Source of the DNA: Dorea_A sp016295505 | Lineage (GTDB): Bacteria; Bacillota; Clostridia; Lachnospirales; Lachnospiraceae | Length of the DNA stretch: 64,000 nucleotides | Direction of reading: 5' to 3' | Assembly: GCF_039832105.1 (NCBI RefSeq) | Contig: NZ_JBDOHS010000006.1 | Span: 1-64,000 of the forward strand | Shown here: positions 52,338-60,125 of the stretch, in pieces | Position numbering within the stretch: the stretch's first letter is position 1 | Layout of the letters: each line of letters opens with the position of its first letter | The notes under the pieces: generated by a model | Database searches by the model: none | Told to the model about the DNA's origin: nothing | Seen by the model: only the letters and a program-made list of their open reading frames with translations | Translations under genes and position numbers: made by a program

Positions 52338-52601
52338 CTATCCTTCCACAATCAGATACCTTCCGTCAGGAAGCGCAAACACTTCTGCAGCCTCTTCCAT
52401 CTCTTCTGCAGACATTCCTTCCACGTCCATTCCCTCTTCTTCCAGGAATTCTCTGACTTCACTGATACTGTCAACAACAACGGCCATACAGTCTTCCAGA
52501 AATGCTTCCGCCTCTTCCAACGTTCCCGCCACAGGTTCATCAAAAAGCTGTCCCTGATTTTTAAGAAACGTTTTCAGACATTCCTCATCATACTCATACA
52601 T
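52338..52601 (-). CDS. Small acidic protein of unknown function
   Basis: An 87-residue, strongly acidic protein starting MYEYDEECLKTFLKNQGQLFDEP, with a predicted helical EEAEAFLEDCMAVVVDSISEVREFLEEEG segment and a short Gly-Arg-Tyr strand end (LPDGRYLIVEG). No signal or membrane segment is seen. The ATG at 52601 has a GGGAGG site ten bases upstream. It lies 28 bases after the HAD phosphatase gene and ends at a shared terminator. I do not recognise the family; the length, clear ribosome site and codon usage make it a real gene. Confidence 0.8.
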   Translation of the reverse strand: MYEYDEECLKTFLKNQGQLFDEPVAGTLEEAEAFLEDCMAVVVDSISEVREFLEEEGMDVEGMSAEEMEEAAEVFALPDGRYLIVEG

Positions 52602-52629
52602 GATTCTCTTGCCTCCCTTTCGATAGATT

Positions 52630-53277
52630 TTAAACAAACTGCAAAAGTTCTTCCGGACGTCCGATCATCTCCTTCGCCCCTGCAGCTTCTAACGTTTCCC
52701 GATCACGAAATCCCCACAATACCCCGATCGTCTTTACCCGGGCATTTCGCCCTGTCTTAATATCTACCTCGGAATCTCCTACATACAGGCACTCTTCCTT
52801 TGTAACATGCATCTGATCCAGAAGACAGAAGATACCATCCGGCTCCGGCTTTCTGGCAATGCCTTCTTTCTGTCCCTGTGCATAATCAAAGGTATCCTCT
52901 CCGAATACTTCTTTTACTACTTTTACGGTCTGCCGATCCGGTTTATTTGATAATACCGCCAGTTTCACACCTCTCTCCTTCAGCGCAGCCAACATCTGAC
53001 AGACGCCTTCATAAGGTGTTACATGATATGTACAATTTGCATCAAATATGCGTCCATATATCTCCATACCTTCATCCAGACGCAGTCCCTGCGGATCTCC
53101 TGACACACGAATTGCCTGATTGATCAGGTATCTGGCTCCGTTTCCCACAAAGCTTCTGCACTGCTCCCGGGTAATCTCTGTAAGTCCCATCTCACGAAGC
53201 GTTGCATTTACCGAATAATGCAAAGAATCTAACGTATCAGTTAATGTTCCATCAAGATCAAATATACAAGCTTTCAT
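52630..53277 (-). CDS. HAD-family phosphatase (Gph/PpaX-like)
   Basis: A cytoplasmic haloacid dehalogenase hydrolase, 215 residues. Motif I FDLDGTLTDTL gives the nucleophile Asp, motif II is VLSNK, motif III Lys lies in ARKPEPD, and motif IV is YVGDSEVDIKTG. The helical cap (about 15-80) is of the phosphoglycolate phosphatase type. Family roles include phosphoglycolate removal and pyrophosphate hydrolysis; the substrate cannot be told here. The ATG at 53277 follows AGGAGG by ten bases; a longer frame to 53349 crosses the promoter. Confidence 0.9.
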   Translation of the reverse strand: MKACIFDLDGTLTDTLDSLHYSVNATLREMGLTEITREQCRSFVGNGARYLINQAIRVSGDPQGLRLDEGMEIYGRIFDANCTYHVTPYEGVCQMLAALKERGVKLAVLSNKPDRQTVKVVKEVFGEDTFDYAQGQKEGIARKPEPDGIFCLLDQMHVTKEECLYVGDSEVDIKTGRNARVKTIGVLWGFRDRETLEAAGAKEMIGRPEELLQFV

Positions 53278-53299
53278 AACACACAATCCTCCTGCACAT

Positions 53300-53328
53300 A
53301 TCATAGTATGCGGCAGATAAAATTGCAA
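53300..53328 (-). promoter_or_regulatory. Promoter of HAD phosphatase gene
   Basis: The -35 TTGCAA (53323-53328) and -10 TATGAT (53300-53305) are 17 bases apart. Confidence 0.7.
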
Positions 53329-53439
53329 GTATAAATACACCTGTTCCAAAGCGCATTTTCCTGTAATAAAAGAATTCCGAAGTCATGCCCCGATAAAACA
53401 TTTTTCTGCACAACCCCGGAATCCAGATATCAACCACTG

Positions 53440-54219
53440 CTATGATACCAGATACTGCCGCATCGTTTTTAATGCATTTTTTTCAAGCCTGCTTACCTGC
53501 GCCTGCGATATATGAATCTCATCGGCCACTTCCATCTGGGTCTTTCCTTCAAAAAAACGAAGGGTAATGATATACCTTTCTCTCTCGCCAAGATGATCCA
53601 TCGCTGCCTGAAGTGACAGATCTTCCACCCATTTCTCCTCTTTATTTTTATGATCACTCAGCTGATCCATCACATAGAGTGCATCACCACCATCATTATA
53701 TACCGGCTCCTGAAGGCTCATCGGTACCTGTATGGCATCCAGGGCAAATACAATATCTTCCTTTGAGATTCCAATCTCTTCTGCAATCTCCTGAACAGTC
53801 GGTTCCCGCAGGTTCCTGCGAATATAATTCTCCTTTGCATAGATTGCTTTATATGCAGTATCTCTTAAAGATCTGCTGACGCGAATCGAATTATTATCCC
53901 TCATGTATCTGCGGATCTCCCCGATAATCATGGGTACAGCATACGTAGAAAATTTTACGTCCAGCTCCGTGTTAAAATTATTGATTGCCTTGATCAGACC
54001 GATACATCCGATCTGGAACAGATCATCCGGGTTCTCATTATTGCCGCCGAACCTTTTGATCACGCTCAGGACCAATCGGAGATTTCCCTTGATATACTCT
54101 TCCTTCGCCTTCTGATCTCCTTTCTTTATACGCGCAAACAAAGCTTCCTTCTCCTCTTCTTTCAGGATTGGAAGCTTTGCCGTATTTACACCACATATTT
54201 CAACTTTTCCCTGTGCCAT
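53440..54219 (-). CDS. sigG: RNA polymerase sporulation sigma factor SigG
   Basis: SigG directs late forespore transcription after engulfment. The 259 residues begin with the diagnostic VEICGVNTAKLPIL, followed by region 2 (NPDDLFQIGCIGLIKAINNFN; FSTYAVPMIIGEIRRYMRDN), region 3 and region 4 with the helix-turn-helix MEVADEIHISQAQVSRLEKNAL. The ATG at 54219 has an AGGAGGG site. A small hairpin sits directly before that site. In Bacillus sigG follows sigE directly; here a nuclease gene lies between them. Confidence 0.97.
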   Translation of the reverse strand: MAQGKVEICGVNTAKLPILKEEEKEALFARIKKGDQKAKEEYIKGNLRLVLSVIKRFGGNNENPDDLFQIGCIGLIKAINNFNTELDVKFSTYAVPMIIGEIRRYMRDNNSIRVSRSLRDTAYKAIYAKENYIRRNLREPTVQEIAEEIGISKEDIVFALDAIQVPMSLQEPVYNDGGDALYVMDQLSDHKNKEEKWVEDLSLQAAMDHLGERERYIITLRFFEGKTQMEVADEIHISQAQVSRLEKNALKTMRQYLVS

Positions 54220-54235
54220 AATTCAAACCCTCCTG

Positions 54236-54256
54236 CTAGATGAATAATAAATCTAG
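54236..54256 (-). other. Leader hairpin of sigG
   Basis: CTAGAT (54236-54241) and ATCTAG (54251-54256) form a perfect inverted repeat with a nine-base loop, ending two bases before the AGGAGGG ribosome site of sigG. A leader hairpin that lowers translation is known for Bacillus sigG; whether this one acts alike is inference. Confidence 0.5.
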
Positions 54257-54341
54257 TAAAATGATTCTCCATATGGCTTTTTGTTATTCTGTCAGACAGG
54301 AAAATAAAAAAAGTTTTACTCCTTGACAAATTCTGTTCGCA

Positions 54342-55952
54342 TTAACTGCGATCCCATTTATCCGCCAGATTCTGAATCTGAGTCTCGAATTTTGCCATAT
54401 CCTTATTGGAAAGGCCTTCGTTCTTATAGACCACATCCAGCAAACGTTTTGCTGCCGCAACCAGACGGTTAAATGCACTCGCGGCTCTCGCTCTTGCAGG
54501 TTTCTCCGCTGCCTTTTTCGGAGCCCTGATTCCCTCGCTTATGACCTCATTTGTCTCAAGATCAATACATCCTCCGGAATATGGAGCAAATGTCCTGCAT
54601 CCATACTTTTCATGTACCAGTCCTGCGAAATGATCTGTAACCGTGTCTTCTCCATGTACAACAATGACTCTCTGCGGTACCGTCTCGAATCCTCCGAGCC
54701 AGTTCAGAAGTCCATTCATATCCGCATGACCACTGATGCCTTTTAACACTTCAATCTGCGCATTTACCGTAATATTCTCTCCAAAAAGCTTGACACTTTC
54801 CGCACCTTCGATGAGTTTTCGTCCAAGCGTTCCCACCGCCTGATACCCTACGAAGCAGATCGTACATTCTTTTCTCCACAGATTATGTTTCAGGTGATGG
54901 CGGATACGTCCCGCCTCACACATTCCCGATGCGGACAAGATCACCTTCGGTCTCTCATTGAAATTGATCATCTTGGATTCTTCGCTGGTAATCGTTGTCT
55001 TAAGCCCCTGGAACAAAAGCGGATTGATTCCCTGCTCCACCAGTGCCATAGCCTCTTCATCAAAACAGGATTTTACGTTTTTATTAAATACATTCGTGGC
55101 TTCAATCGCAAGCGGACTGTCCACATATACTTCAAATCCCGGATACTCCGGAATCAGATTCTTCTCCTTAATCTCCCGGATAAAATACAGAATCTCCTGT
55201 GTACGTCCTACTGCAAAGGAAGGGATCACAACATTGCCTCCTCTGGCGAACGTTTCCCGAAGGATTCTCGTAAATTCTCCCACATAATCCGGTATGTCTT
55301 CTCCGTGTGTCCGGTCTCCGTATGTAGACTCGATCACCACATAATCAGCTTCTTTTACCGGCTGCGGATCCCGTATGATCGGTTGATTCGTGTTACCGAC
55401 ATCTCCGGAAAAGACAATCTTTTTCGTTACATTCTCTTCCGTCACCCATACTTCGATACTGGAAGATCCCAGAAGATGCCCCATATCATTGAAACGAACT
55501 TCAATCCCTTCTGTCAGAACGATCTTCTGGTTGTAATCGATCGGAGCCAGCAGTTTGATTGCCGCATCCGCATCTGCAACCGTGTAGAGAGGCTCATATT
55601 CCGGTTCCCCGCTTCTTTTTGCCTTCCGGTTCCGCCACTCCGCTTCAAATTCCTGAATGTGAGCACTGTCTCGCAGCATGATATTGCATAGATCGGACGT
55701 TGCAAACGTCGTTACGATCTCTCCTTTAAATCCCTGCTTGCACAACAGAGGAATATTGCCGGAATGATCAATATGGGCATGAGTCAGAAGAATATAATCA
55801 ATCTCACCCGCCTTCACCGGCAGCTCCTGATTCTCATACAGATCCGGTCCCTGTTCCATTCCACAATCAATCAGAATATTCTTACCGCAGGCTTCCAGCA
55901 AATGACAGCTTCCCGTCACCTCATGGGCTGCTCCAAAAAAGCCAAGTCTCAT
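54342..55952 (-). CDS. Beta-CASP metallo-beta-lactamase ribonuclease-like protein
   Basis: A cytoplasmic metal-dependent nuclease of the beta-CASP group, related to CPSF-type and YSH1-like exonucleases. The 536 residues have THAHIDHSGNIPLL (about 56-69), the metal ligands HLLGSSSIE and FSGDVGN, a beta-CASP domain (about 210-380, with SASGMCEAGRIRHHLKHNL), and the RNA specificity end KGISGHADMNGLL and VVHGE. A Lys/Ala-rich tail (about 475-536) is outside the usual core. The ATG at 55952 is clear. It lies between sigE and sigG, an insertion relative to Bacillus. RNA processing is likely; the target is unknown. Confidence 0.88.
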   Translation of the reverse strand: MRLGFFGAAHEVTGSCHLLEACGKNILIDCGMEQGPDLYENQELPVKAGEIDYILLTHAHIDHSGNIPLLCKQGFKGEIVTTFATSDLCNIMLRDSAHIQEFEAEWRNRKAKRSGEPEYEPLYTVADADAAIKLLAPIDYNQKIVLTEGIEVRFNDMGHLLGSSSIEVWVTEENVTKKIVFSGDVGNTNQPIIRDPQPVKEADYVVIESTYGDRTHGEDIPDYVGEFTRILRETFARGGNVVIPSFAVGRTQEILYFIREIKEKNLIPEYPGFEVYVDSPLAIEATNVFNKNVKSCFDEEAMALVEQGINPLLFQGLKTTITSEESKMINFNERPKVILSASGMCEAGRIRHHLKHNLWRKECTICFVGYQAVGTLGRKLIEGAESVKLFGENITVNAQIEVLKGISGHADMNGLLNWLGGFETVPQRVIVVHGEDTVTDHFAGLVHEKYGCRTFAPYSGGCIDLETNEVISEGIRAPKKAAEKPARARAASAFNRLVAAAKRLLDVVYKNEGLSNKDMAKFETQIQNLADKWDRS

Positions 55953-56000
55953 ATACCCAACCCCTTTTTCTTTTATTGTAACACCTTTTCAGGGGACTGG

Positions 56001-56741
56001 CTATGAATATTTTACCATCTCTCTTTTCAATCTCTGCATGATCTTTTTTTCCAGCCTGGATATGTATGACTGCGAGATTCCAAGCATATCAGCTACTTCT
56101 TTCTGTGTCTTTTCCTCCCCGTCCTGCGTGCCAAGACCAAATCTCATCTGAATGATCGTCCGTTCTCTTCCGGAAAGATGATTGACTGCCTTTAACAGAA
56201 CCCTTCTTTCTGCCTCATGCTCCAGATCACGGTAGATGGTATCTTCATCCGTTCCCAGGATATCCGACAACAGCAGTTCATTCCCATCCCAGTCGACATT
56301 CAGCGGTTCATCAATCGACACTTCCATCTTTGTTTTATTATTCCTTCGAAGATACATCAGAATCTCATTCTCAATACATCTGGAGGCATACGTTGCAAGC
56401 TTGATATTCTTCTCCGGATTAAACGTATTAATTGCTTTTATTAATCCAATCGTACCTATAGAAATCAAATCCTCCACACCAACACTGGTATTGTCAAACT
56501 TTTTCGCAATATATACCACAAGCCTCAGATTATGTTCTATCAGAAGCTTTCTTGCTCCTTCACTCTCCCCTGTTCCAAGACTGCGGATTGCTTCCGCCTC
56601 CTCCTCCGCATCCAGAGGAGCCGGAAGTATATCCGACCCTCCGATATAATGTACATCTTTTCTGTCTGAGAATAACAGTGTCCGAATATCCGGAATCACT
56701 TTCAGTTTAAATTGATGTGGTACTGCTACCTTTATTACCAT
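56001..56741 (-). CDS. sigE: RNA polymerase sporulation sigma factor SigE (pro-form)
   Basis: SigE drives early mother-cell transcription and is made as an inactive precursor cut by SpoIIGA. The 246 residues have a basic, hydrophobic N-terminal pro-sequence (about 1-28) and then YIGGSDILPAPLDAEEE, region 2 (VEDLISIGTIGLIKAINTFN; LATYASRCIENEILMYLRRN) and region 4 with GERTIIQMRFGL-like order and GISQSYISRLEKKIM. The ATG at 56741 has an AGGAGGAG site and overlaps spoIIGA by 35 bases, suggesting coupling. The pro-sequence differs from the Bacillus form. Confidence 0.97.
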   Translation of the reverse strand: MVIKVAVPHQFKLKVIPDIRTLLFSDRKDVHYIGGSDILPAPLDAEEEAEAIRSLGTGESEGARKLLIEHNLRLVVYIAKKFDNTSVGVEDLISIGTIGLIKAINTFNPEKNIKLATYASRCIENEILMYLRRNNKTKMEVSIDEPLNVDWDGNELLLSDILGTDEDTIYRDLEHEAERRVLLKAVNHLSGRERTIIQMRFGLGTQDGEEKTQKEVADMLGISQSYISRLEKKIMQRLKREMVKYS

Positions 56742-57537
56742 AATTTACTCCTCCTATCAAAACATCAGGATTCAGAATCATCTGAAACTCTTCTCCCGTC
56801 AGGCCATTTTCGCACACAGCCGTCATCGGCCCGAGGATCTCTTTCTTTTCTCCCGTACATATGACTGTCATCTTATCCAGGGTAACCATCGGCATTACCC
56901 CCTGTGTTTTCCCGATCGAATGGTATGGAATATAGCGTAGCGTTTCCGGCAACAGATTGCCCAATAATCGCCCTGCCGTCTTTTTGTCCAATATGCTGAC
57001 CGCGTTTCCGGTCACCGGATCTGTCAGGCTGTTTCCCGTATCGATCAGTGCTTCCACTGTACAGCTTTTCCCCTCATAATACAGAATCACTTTACATCTG
57101 CTGTTTGTTCTCTGCCCCAGTCTGAGAATCACTTCCCAGATTCCCGACACTGTGTAATAGCCTGCAACCGCCAGCAAAAAGAACAGGCTGCCGGTCCGGA
57201 CATATTGTTGAAAGAACTGCAATATCCCGCCAGTCAGAAATCCACTTATGTAAAGTATGATCCATCCCTGAAAGAGCTTTCTTCCCCACGGAATTCCAAG
57301 TCCCGTTTTTATCATTGCAATACTTACCGGGCCATGAAAAAGCACCAGCTTTACATGTGGCTCCGGAATCGGAAGTACAATCACAAGGCAAGTGAGTGCG
57401 GCTCCTGTCAATGCTCCTGCGTAGATACGTAGATACGCAGCATGGCACCCCAATATCTTTCTGGTGATCATTAACAGAATCGCATCCATCATGAAATTCA
57501 CCGCAAAAAACACATCTATATACAATTCATAGTACAC
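56707..57537 (-). CDS. spoIIGA: Sporulation sigma-E factor-processing aspartic peptidase
   Basis: SpoIIGA sits in the sporulation septum and activates SigE. The 276 residues have about five membrane segments in the N-terminal half (about 1-150) and a C-terminal aspartic protease domain with the active-site LIDTGNSLTDPVTG (about 183-196) and the YHSIG segment. I start at a GTG at 57537, giving the family N-terminus YYELYIDVFFAVNF; an upstream frame to 57585 covers the leader. The gene has a Spo0A-type promoter and overlaps sigE. Confidence 0.93.
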   Translation of the reverse strand: MYYELYIDVFFAVNFMMDAILLMITRKILGCHAAYLRIYAGALTGAALTCLVIVLPIPEPHVKLVLFHGPVSIAMIKTGLGIPWGRKLFQGWIILYISGFLTGGILQFFQQYVRTGSLFFLLAVAGYYTVSGIWEVILRLGQRTNSRCKVILYYEGKSCTVEALIDTGNSLTDPVTGNAVSILDKKTAGRLLGNLLPETLRYIPYHSIGKTQGVMPMVTLDKMTVICTGEKKEILGPMTAVCENGLTGEEFQMILNPDVLIGGVNYGNKGSSTTSI

Positions 57538-57594
57538 ATCAGGCCTTCTTTCTCTCTGAGTACGCGAAATCGATTTGGTTCTCAAGCAAGATTA

Positions 57595-57627
57595 ATTATA
57601 CGAGGAGGGGAAAAAAGATTTTGTCAG
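57595..57627 (-). promoter_or_regulatory. spoIIG operon promoter with wide spacing
   Basis: The -10 TATAAT (57595-57600) is perfect and the -35 CTGACA (57622-57627) has one mismatch, but they are 21 bases apart. Bacillus spoIIG has an equally odd 22-base spacing and relies on Spo0A. An alternative -35, TTGACG at 57636-57641, would be 35 bases away. Confidence 0.65.
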
Positions 57628-57652
57628 ATGGTGGACGTCAATTTGATTTTCG

Positions 57653-57659
57653 TTCGACA
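57653..57659 (-). promoter_or_regulatory. Spo0A box upstream of spoIIGA
   Basis: The minus strand reads TGTCGAA, the perfect core of a Spo0A-binding site, 25 bases upstream of the -35 of the spoIIG promoter. This fits activation of spoIIGA-sigE by phosphorylated Spo0A. Confidence 0.7.
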
Positions 57660-57836
57660 GTTCTCGGGAAACACAAGATATGGATGAAAAAGAAATGATT
57701 TTATGAATAAAACACGAAAAGAAACACAAGACTTTGTATGAAAAATTAGTAAAAAAAGAAAGAATTTTATGGAAAATGAAAGAAATATATGGGGAATCCT
57801 GTCAGAATTAAGCGATATGAAGATATGTGTAAATCA

Positions 57837-57915
57837 TCAGAAGTGCCCAAGGGCACGTTCTGAGATTGTAAGCGGTCGCCAAGGTCTCAAGCAAGCTTGG
57901 ACTTTGGCTCGTCGC
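57837..57915. other. Two adjacent hairpins of unknown function
   Basis: In the 57661-57921 gap I see no gene. Two hairpins stand side by side: 57837-57863 (TCAGAA, GTGCCC, loop AA, GGGCAC, TTCTGA, one bulge) and 57872-57915 (GCG, GCCAA, GTC, CAAGC with matching arms and an AA loop). Neither has a T run. They could be part of a small RNA or a small mobile element. Confidence 0.5.
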
Positions 57916-57921
57916 TATCAC

Positions 57922-57951
57922 AAAAACCCGGCACACAGATCGTGTACCGGG
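57922..57951 (-). terminator. Terminator of ftsZ
   Basis: CCCGG (57927-57931) pairs with CCGGG (57947-57951), with inner CACA/TGTG pairs; five T residues follow on the minus strand (57922-57926). It lies 26 bases after the ftsZ stop. Confidence 0.9.
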
Positions 57952-57977
57952 ATTCATAACAAAATAGATATAAGATA

Positions 57978-59228
57978 TTATTTCTTGAAGAAATCCGGAA
58001 TCTTAATAGACTGTTCTTTTACTTTGCTGGTTGGTGTTCTTGGAGTCTCCAGTGTTGGAGTTGTCCCACCTACCGGTCTTCTCACTGCCGGACCATTTGA
58101 GTTATCCTTCGCAGCTGCTCCAAAATCCATTCTTGGGGCGGTCTGTGGCTGTGCCTGATGTACCGGTCTTTCATAGCTCTGTGCATGTGCGCTTGCTGTA
58201 TGCGCTGCCGCATGCGGCATTGCTGATGTTCTTGCCGGGTTTTCCAGTCTGGATTTCAGCTTTGATGCACTGCCGCCAACATTGTGAAGACCTGTTGCGA
58301 TTACTGTGATCGTTGCTTCATCTGCTCTGGAATCATCATACATTGCACCAAAGATAATATTTGCATCTTCTCCTGCAAGTTCCTGTACATATTCAGCCGC
58401 ATCAGAAGCATCCATCAGAGTAATGTCACCGGATACGTTAATAATTACATGAGATGCACCTGCAATCGTGGTTTCAAGAAGCGGGCTGGCAACTGCCTGT
58501 TTCACAGCTTCCAGTGCCTTATCATCGCCTCGTCCCTGTCCAATACCGATATGTGCAATTCCTTTATCTGTCATAACGGTCTGAACATCTGCAAAGTCAA
58601 GGTTGATCAGTGAAGGTACATTGATCAGGTCTGTAATACCCTGAATACCCTGCTGTAATACTTCATCTGCCTTTTTCAGCGCTTCCGGCATCGTTGTACG
58701 CCTGTCCACAACTTCAAGCAGCTTATCATTCGGAATAACAATCAGTGTATCAACACTCTCTTTTAATTTTTCAATTCCTGCGAGAGCATTATTCATACGT
58801 GTCTTAGATTCGAAACGGAAAGGCTTGGTAACAACACCAACCGTCAGTGCTCCCTGTTCCTTGGCAATGCGAGCTACCACAGGAGTCGCTCCTGTTCCTG
58901 TACCGCCGCCCATACCACAGGTAACGAATACCATATCGGCACCTTTCAGTGCTGCTGATATCTCCTCCGCACTTTCTTCTGCCGCTTTTTCTCCAATCTC
59001 CGGTCTTGCTCCGGCACCCAGTCCTTTTGTGATCTTGTCACCGATCTGCATAAGAGTCGGTGCTTTACACAGCTGAAGCGCCTGCTTATCTGTATTAATT
59101 GCAATAAATTCAACACCGGCAATCTGTTCATCGATCATGCGGTTCACTGCGTTATTACCGCCTCCGCCGACTCCAACAACAATAATCTTTGCCGCTGCTT
59201 CTGACTCGTTTGTTTTAATTTCTAGCAA
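57978..59228 (-). CDS. ftsZ: Cell division protein FtsZ
   Basis: FtsZ is the tubulin-like GTPase that forms the division ring. The 416 residues have the N-terminal GVGGGGNNAVNRMI, the tubulin signature GGGTGTGATPVVA, the T7 loop NLDFADVQTVM, a variable His/Ala/Gln-rich linker (about 325-395) and the C-terminal peptide IKIPDFFKK that binds membrane anchors. The start is a TTG at 59228 eight bases after GGAGG. No ftsA gene lies upstream, so another anchor such as SepF is expected elsewhere. Confidence 0.98.
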   Translation of the reverse strand: MLEIKTNESEAAAKIIVVGVGGGGNNAVNRMIDEQIAGVEFIAINTDKQALQLCKAPTLMQIGDKITKGLGAGARPEIGEKAAEESAEEISAALKGADMVFVTCGMGGGTGTGATPVVARIAKEQGALTVGVVTKPFRFESKTRMNNALAGIEKLKESVDTLIVIPNDKLLEVVDRRTTMPEALKKADEVLQQGIQGITDLINVPSLINLDFADVQTVMTDKGIAHIGIGQGRGDDKALEAVKQAVASPLLETTIAGASHVIINVSGDITLMDASDAAEYVQELAGEDANIIFGAMYDDSRADEATITVIATGLHNVGGSASKLKSRLENPARTSAMPHAAAHTASAHAQSYERPVHQAQPQTAPRMDFGAAAKDNSNGPAVRRPVGGTTPTLETPRTPTSKVKEQSIKIPDFFKK

Positions 59229-59317
59229 GGGTTTCTCCTCCTTTGTTATCCTTATTATATATTATACATCCCATAAATAAAGCAAGTGAGATGAACTCAG
59301 TTTGCTATATATAGTAT

Positions 59318-59346
59318 ATAATAAAGACTTTTGTATAAAATATCAA
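59318..59346 (-). promoter_or_regulatory. Candidate promoter of ftsZ
   Basis: The -35 TTGATA (59341-59346) and -10 TATTAT (59318-59323) are 17 bases apart, about 90 bases before the ftsZ start. The AT-rich leader (TATATATAG, TATAATATATAA) offers further possible -10 elements. Confidence 0.6.
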
Positions 59347-59365
59347 TAGAATTTCTCCATTTTTC

Positions 59366-60106
59366 TTATTTTTCTTCTGAAATTTCCTCCGGACTTTCTT
59401 CCTTGTCAAATGTGATCGTTGAACCACTCTCCGAATAGTCCTCCAGATGCAGTGTTCCCGCCCTGTCTCCCAGCTTTTCCAGGATCGGTTTGATCTGAGC
59501 AACCTGCTCAGATGACACGGAACTTCCGAGATTGACCCGCACTTTTCCGATTTCAAGAAAGATCTGATTTCCCTCACAGACAATCTTTACCTGACCCAGT
59601 TCATATTTTTTTATTTCTTTTGATGTTTTCAGAATTTCTTCAAAAATACCGGCGTTTTCACACTCAAGCGTCTGGTAAAGCTTCACATTTTTCATCTCAA
59701 GTCCGGTAATAGACGGAAGACCTTCTGTCAGGCTGCCCGACTCATCTACTACCAGCCCCGTCTTATCGAAATAAAAGTACCGGTCTCCGTCCTTTACATA
59801 CCCCACGATTGGTTTTTCCTCCACCTTAATCTGAAGCGTCCACGGATTCTTCATACTCACTTTCATACTTTCCAGACAGGGAAGCTTTTCCCCATAGCCA
59901 AGCGCATACTTCGCAGTCACATAGATCGTATTAAATGATCCCTTATCCTTTTTGATCACGTCTGCAATTTCCTGATCCGTACAGTATTCATTCCCGCTGA
60001 CCTTGATTCCCTGAAGATAAAAAAGAACCAGGATCCCGACTGCGAGGATCGCAACTGCAAGGATTATCACAACCAAAGCATATAAACGATGTGTTTTTTT
60101 CTTCAT
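59366..60106 (-). CDS. ftsQ: Cell division protein FtsQ/DivIB
   Basis: This bitopic divisome protein links FtsL/DivIC and FtsI at the septum. The 246 residues have a short basic cytoplasmic N-terminus, one membrane segment (about 10-32), a POTRA domain (about 33-100, IKVSGNEYCTDQEIADVIKKDKG) and the FtsQ beta domain (about 100-225, with FYFDKTGLVVDE-like motif YFYFDKTGLVVDES), ending in an acidic tail. The ATG at 60106 has a GGGAG site. It follows ftsW by 19 bases; murG, often found here, is missing. Confidence 0.88.
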   Translation of the reverse strand: MKKKTHRLYALVVIILAVAILAVGILVLFYLQGIKVSGNEYCTDQEIADVIKKDKGSFNTIYVTAKYALGYGEKLPCLESMKVSMKNPWTLQIKVEEKPIVGYVKDGDRYFYFDKTGLVVDESGSLTEGLPSITGLEMKNVKLYQTLECENAGIFEEILKTSKEIKKYELGQVKIVCEGNQIFLEIGKVRVNLGSSVSSEQVAQIKPILEKLGDRAGTLHLEDYSESGSTITFDKEESPEEISEEK

Positions 60107-60125
60107 TGTATCTACTCCCTTTTTT

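Noticed and set aside
57769..58158. 129-codon plus-strand frame
   Set aside because: Its 3' half is antisense to ftsZ and its 5' half crosses two hairpins and the ftsZ terminator; no ribosome site.
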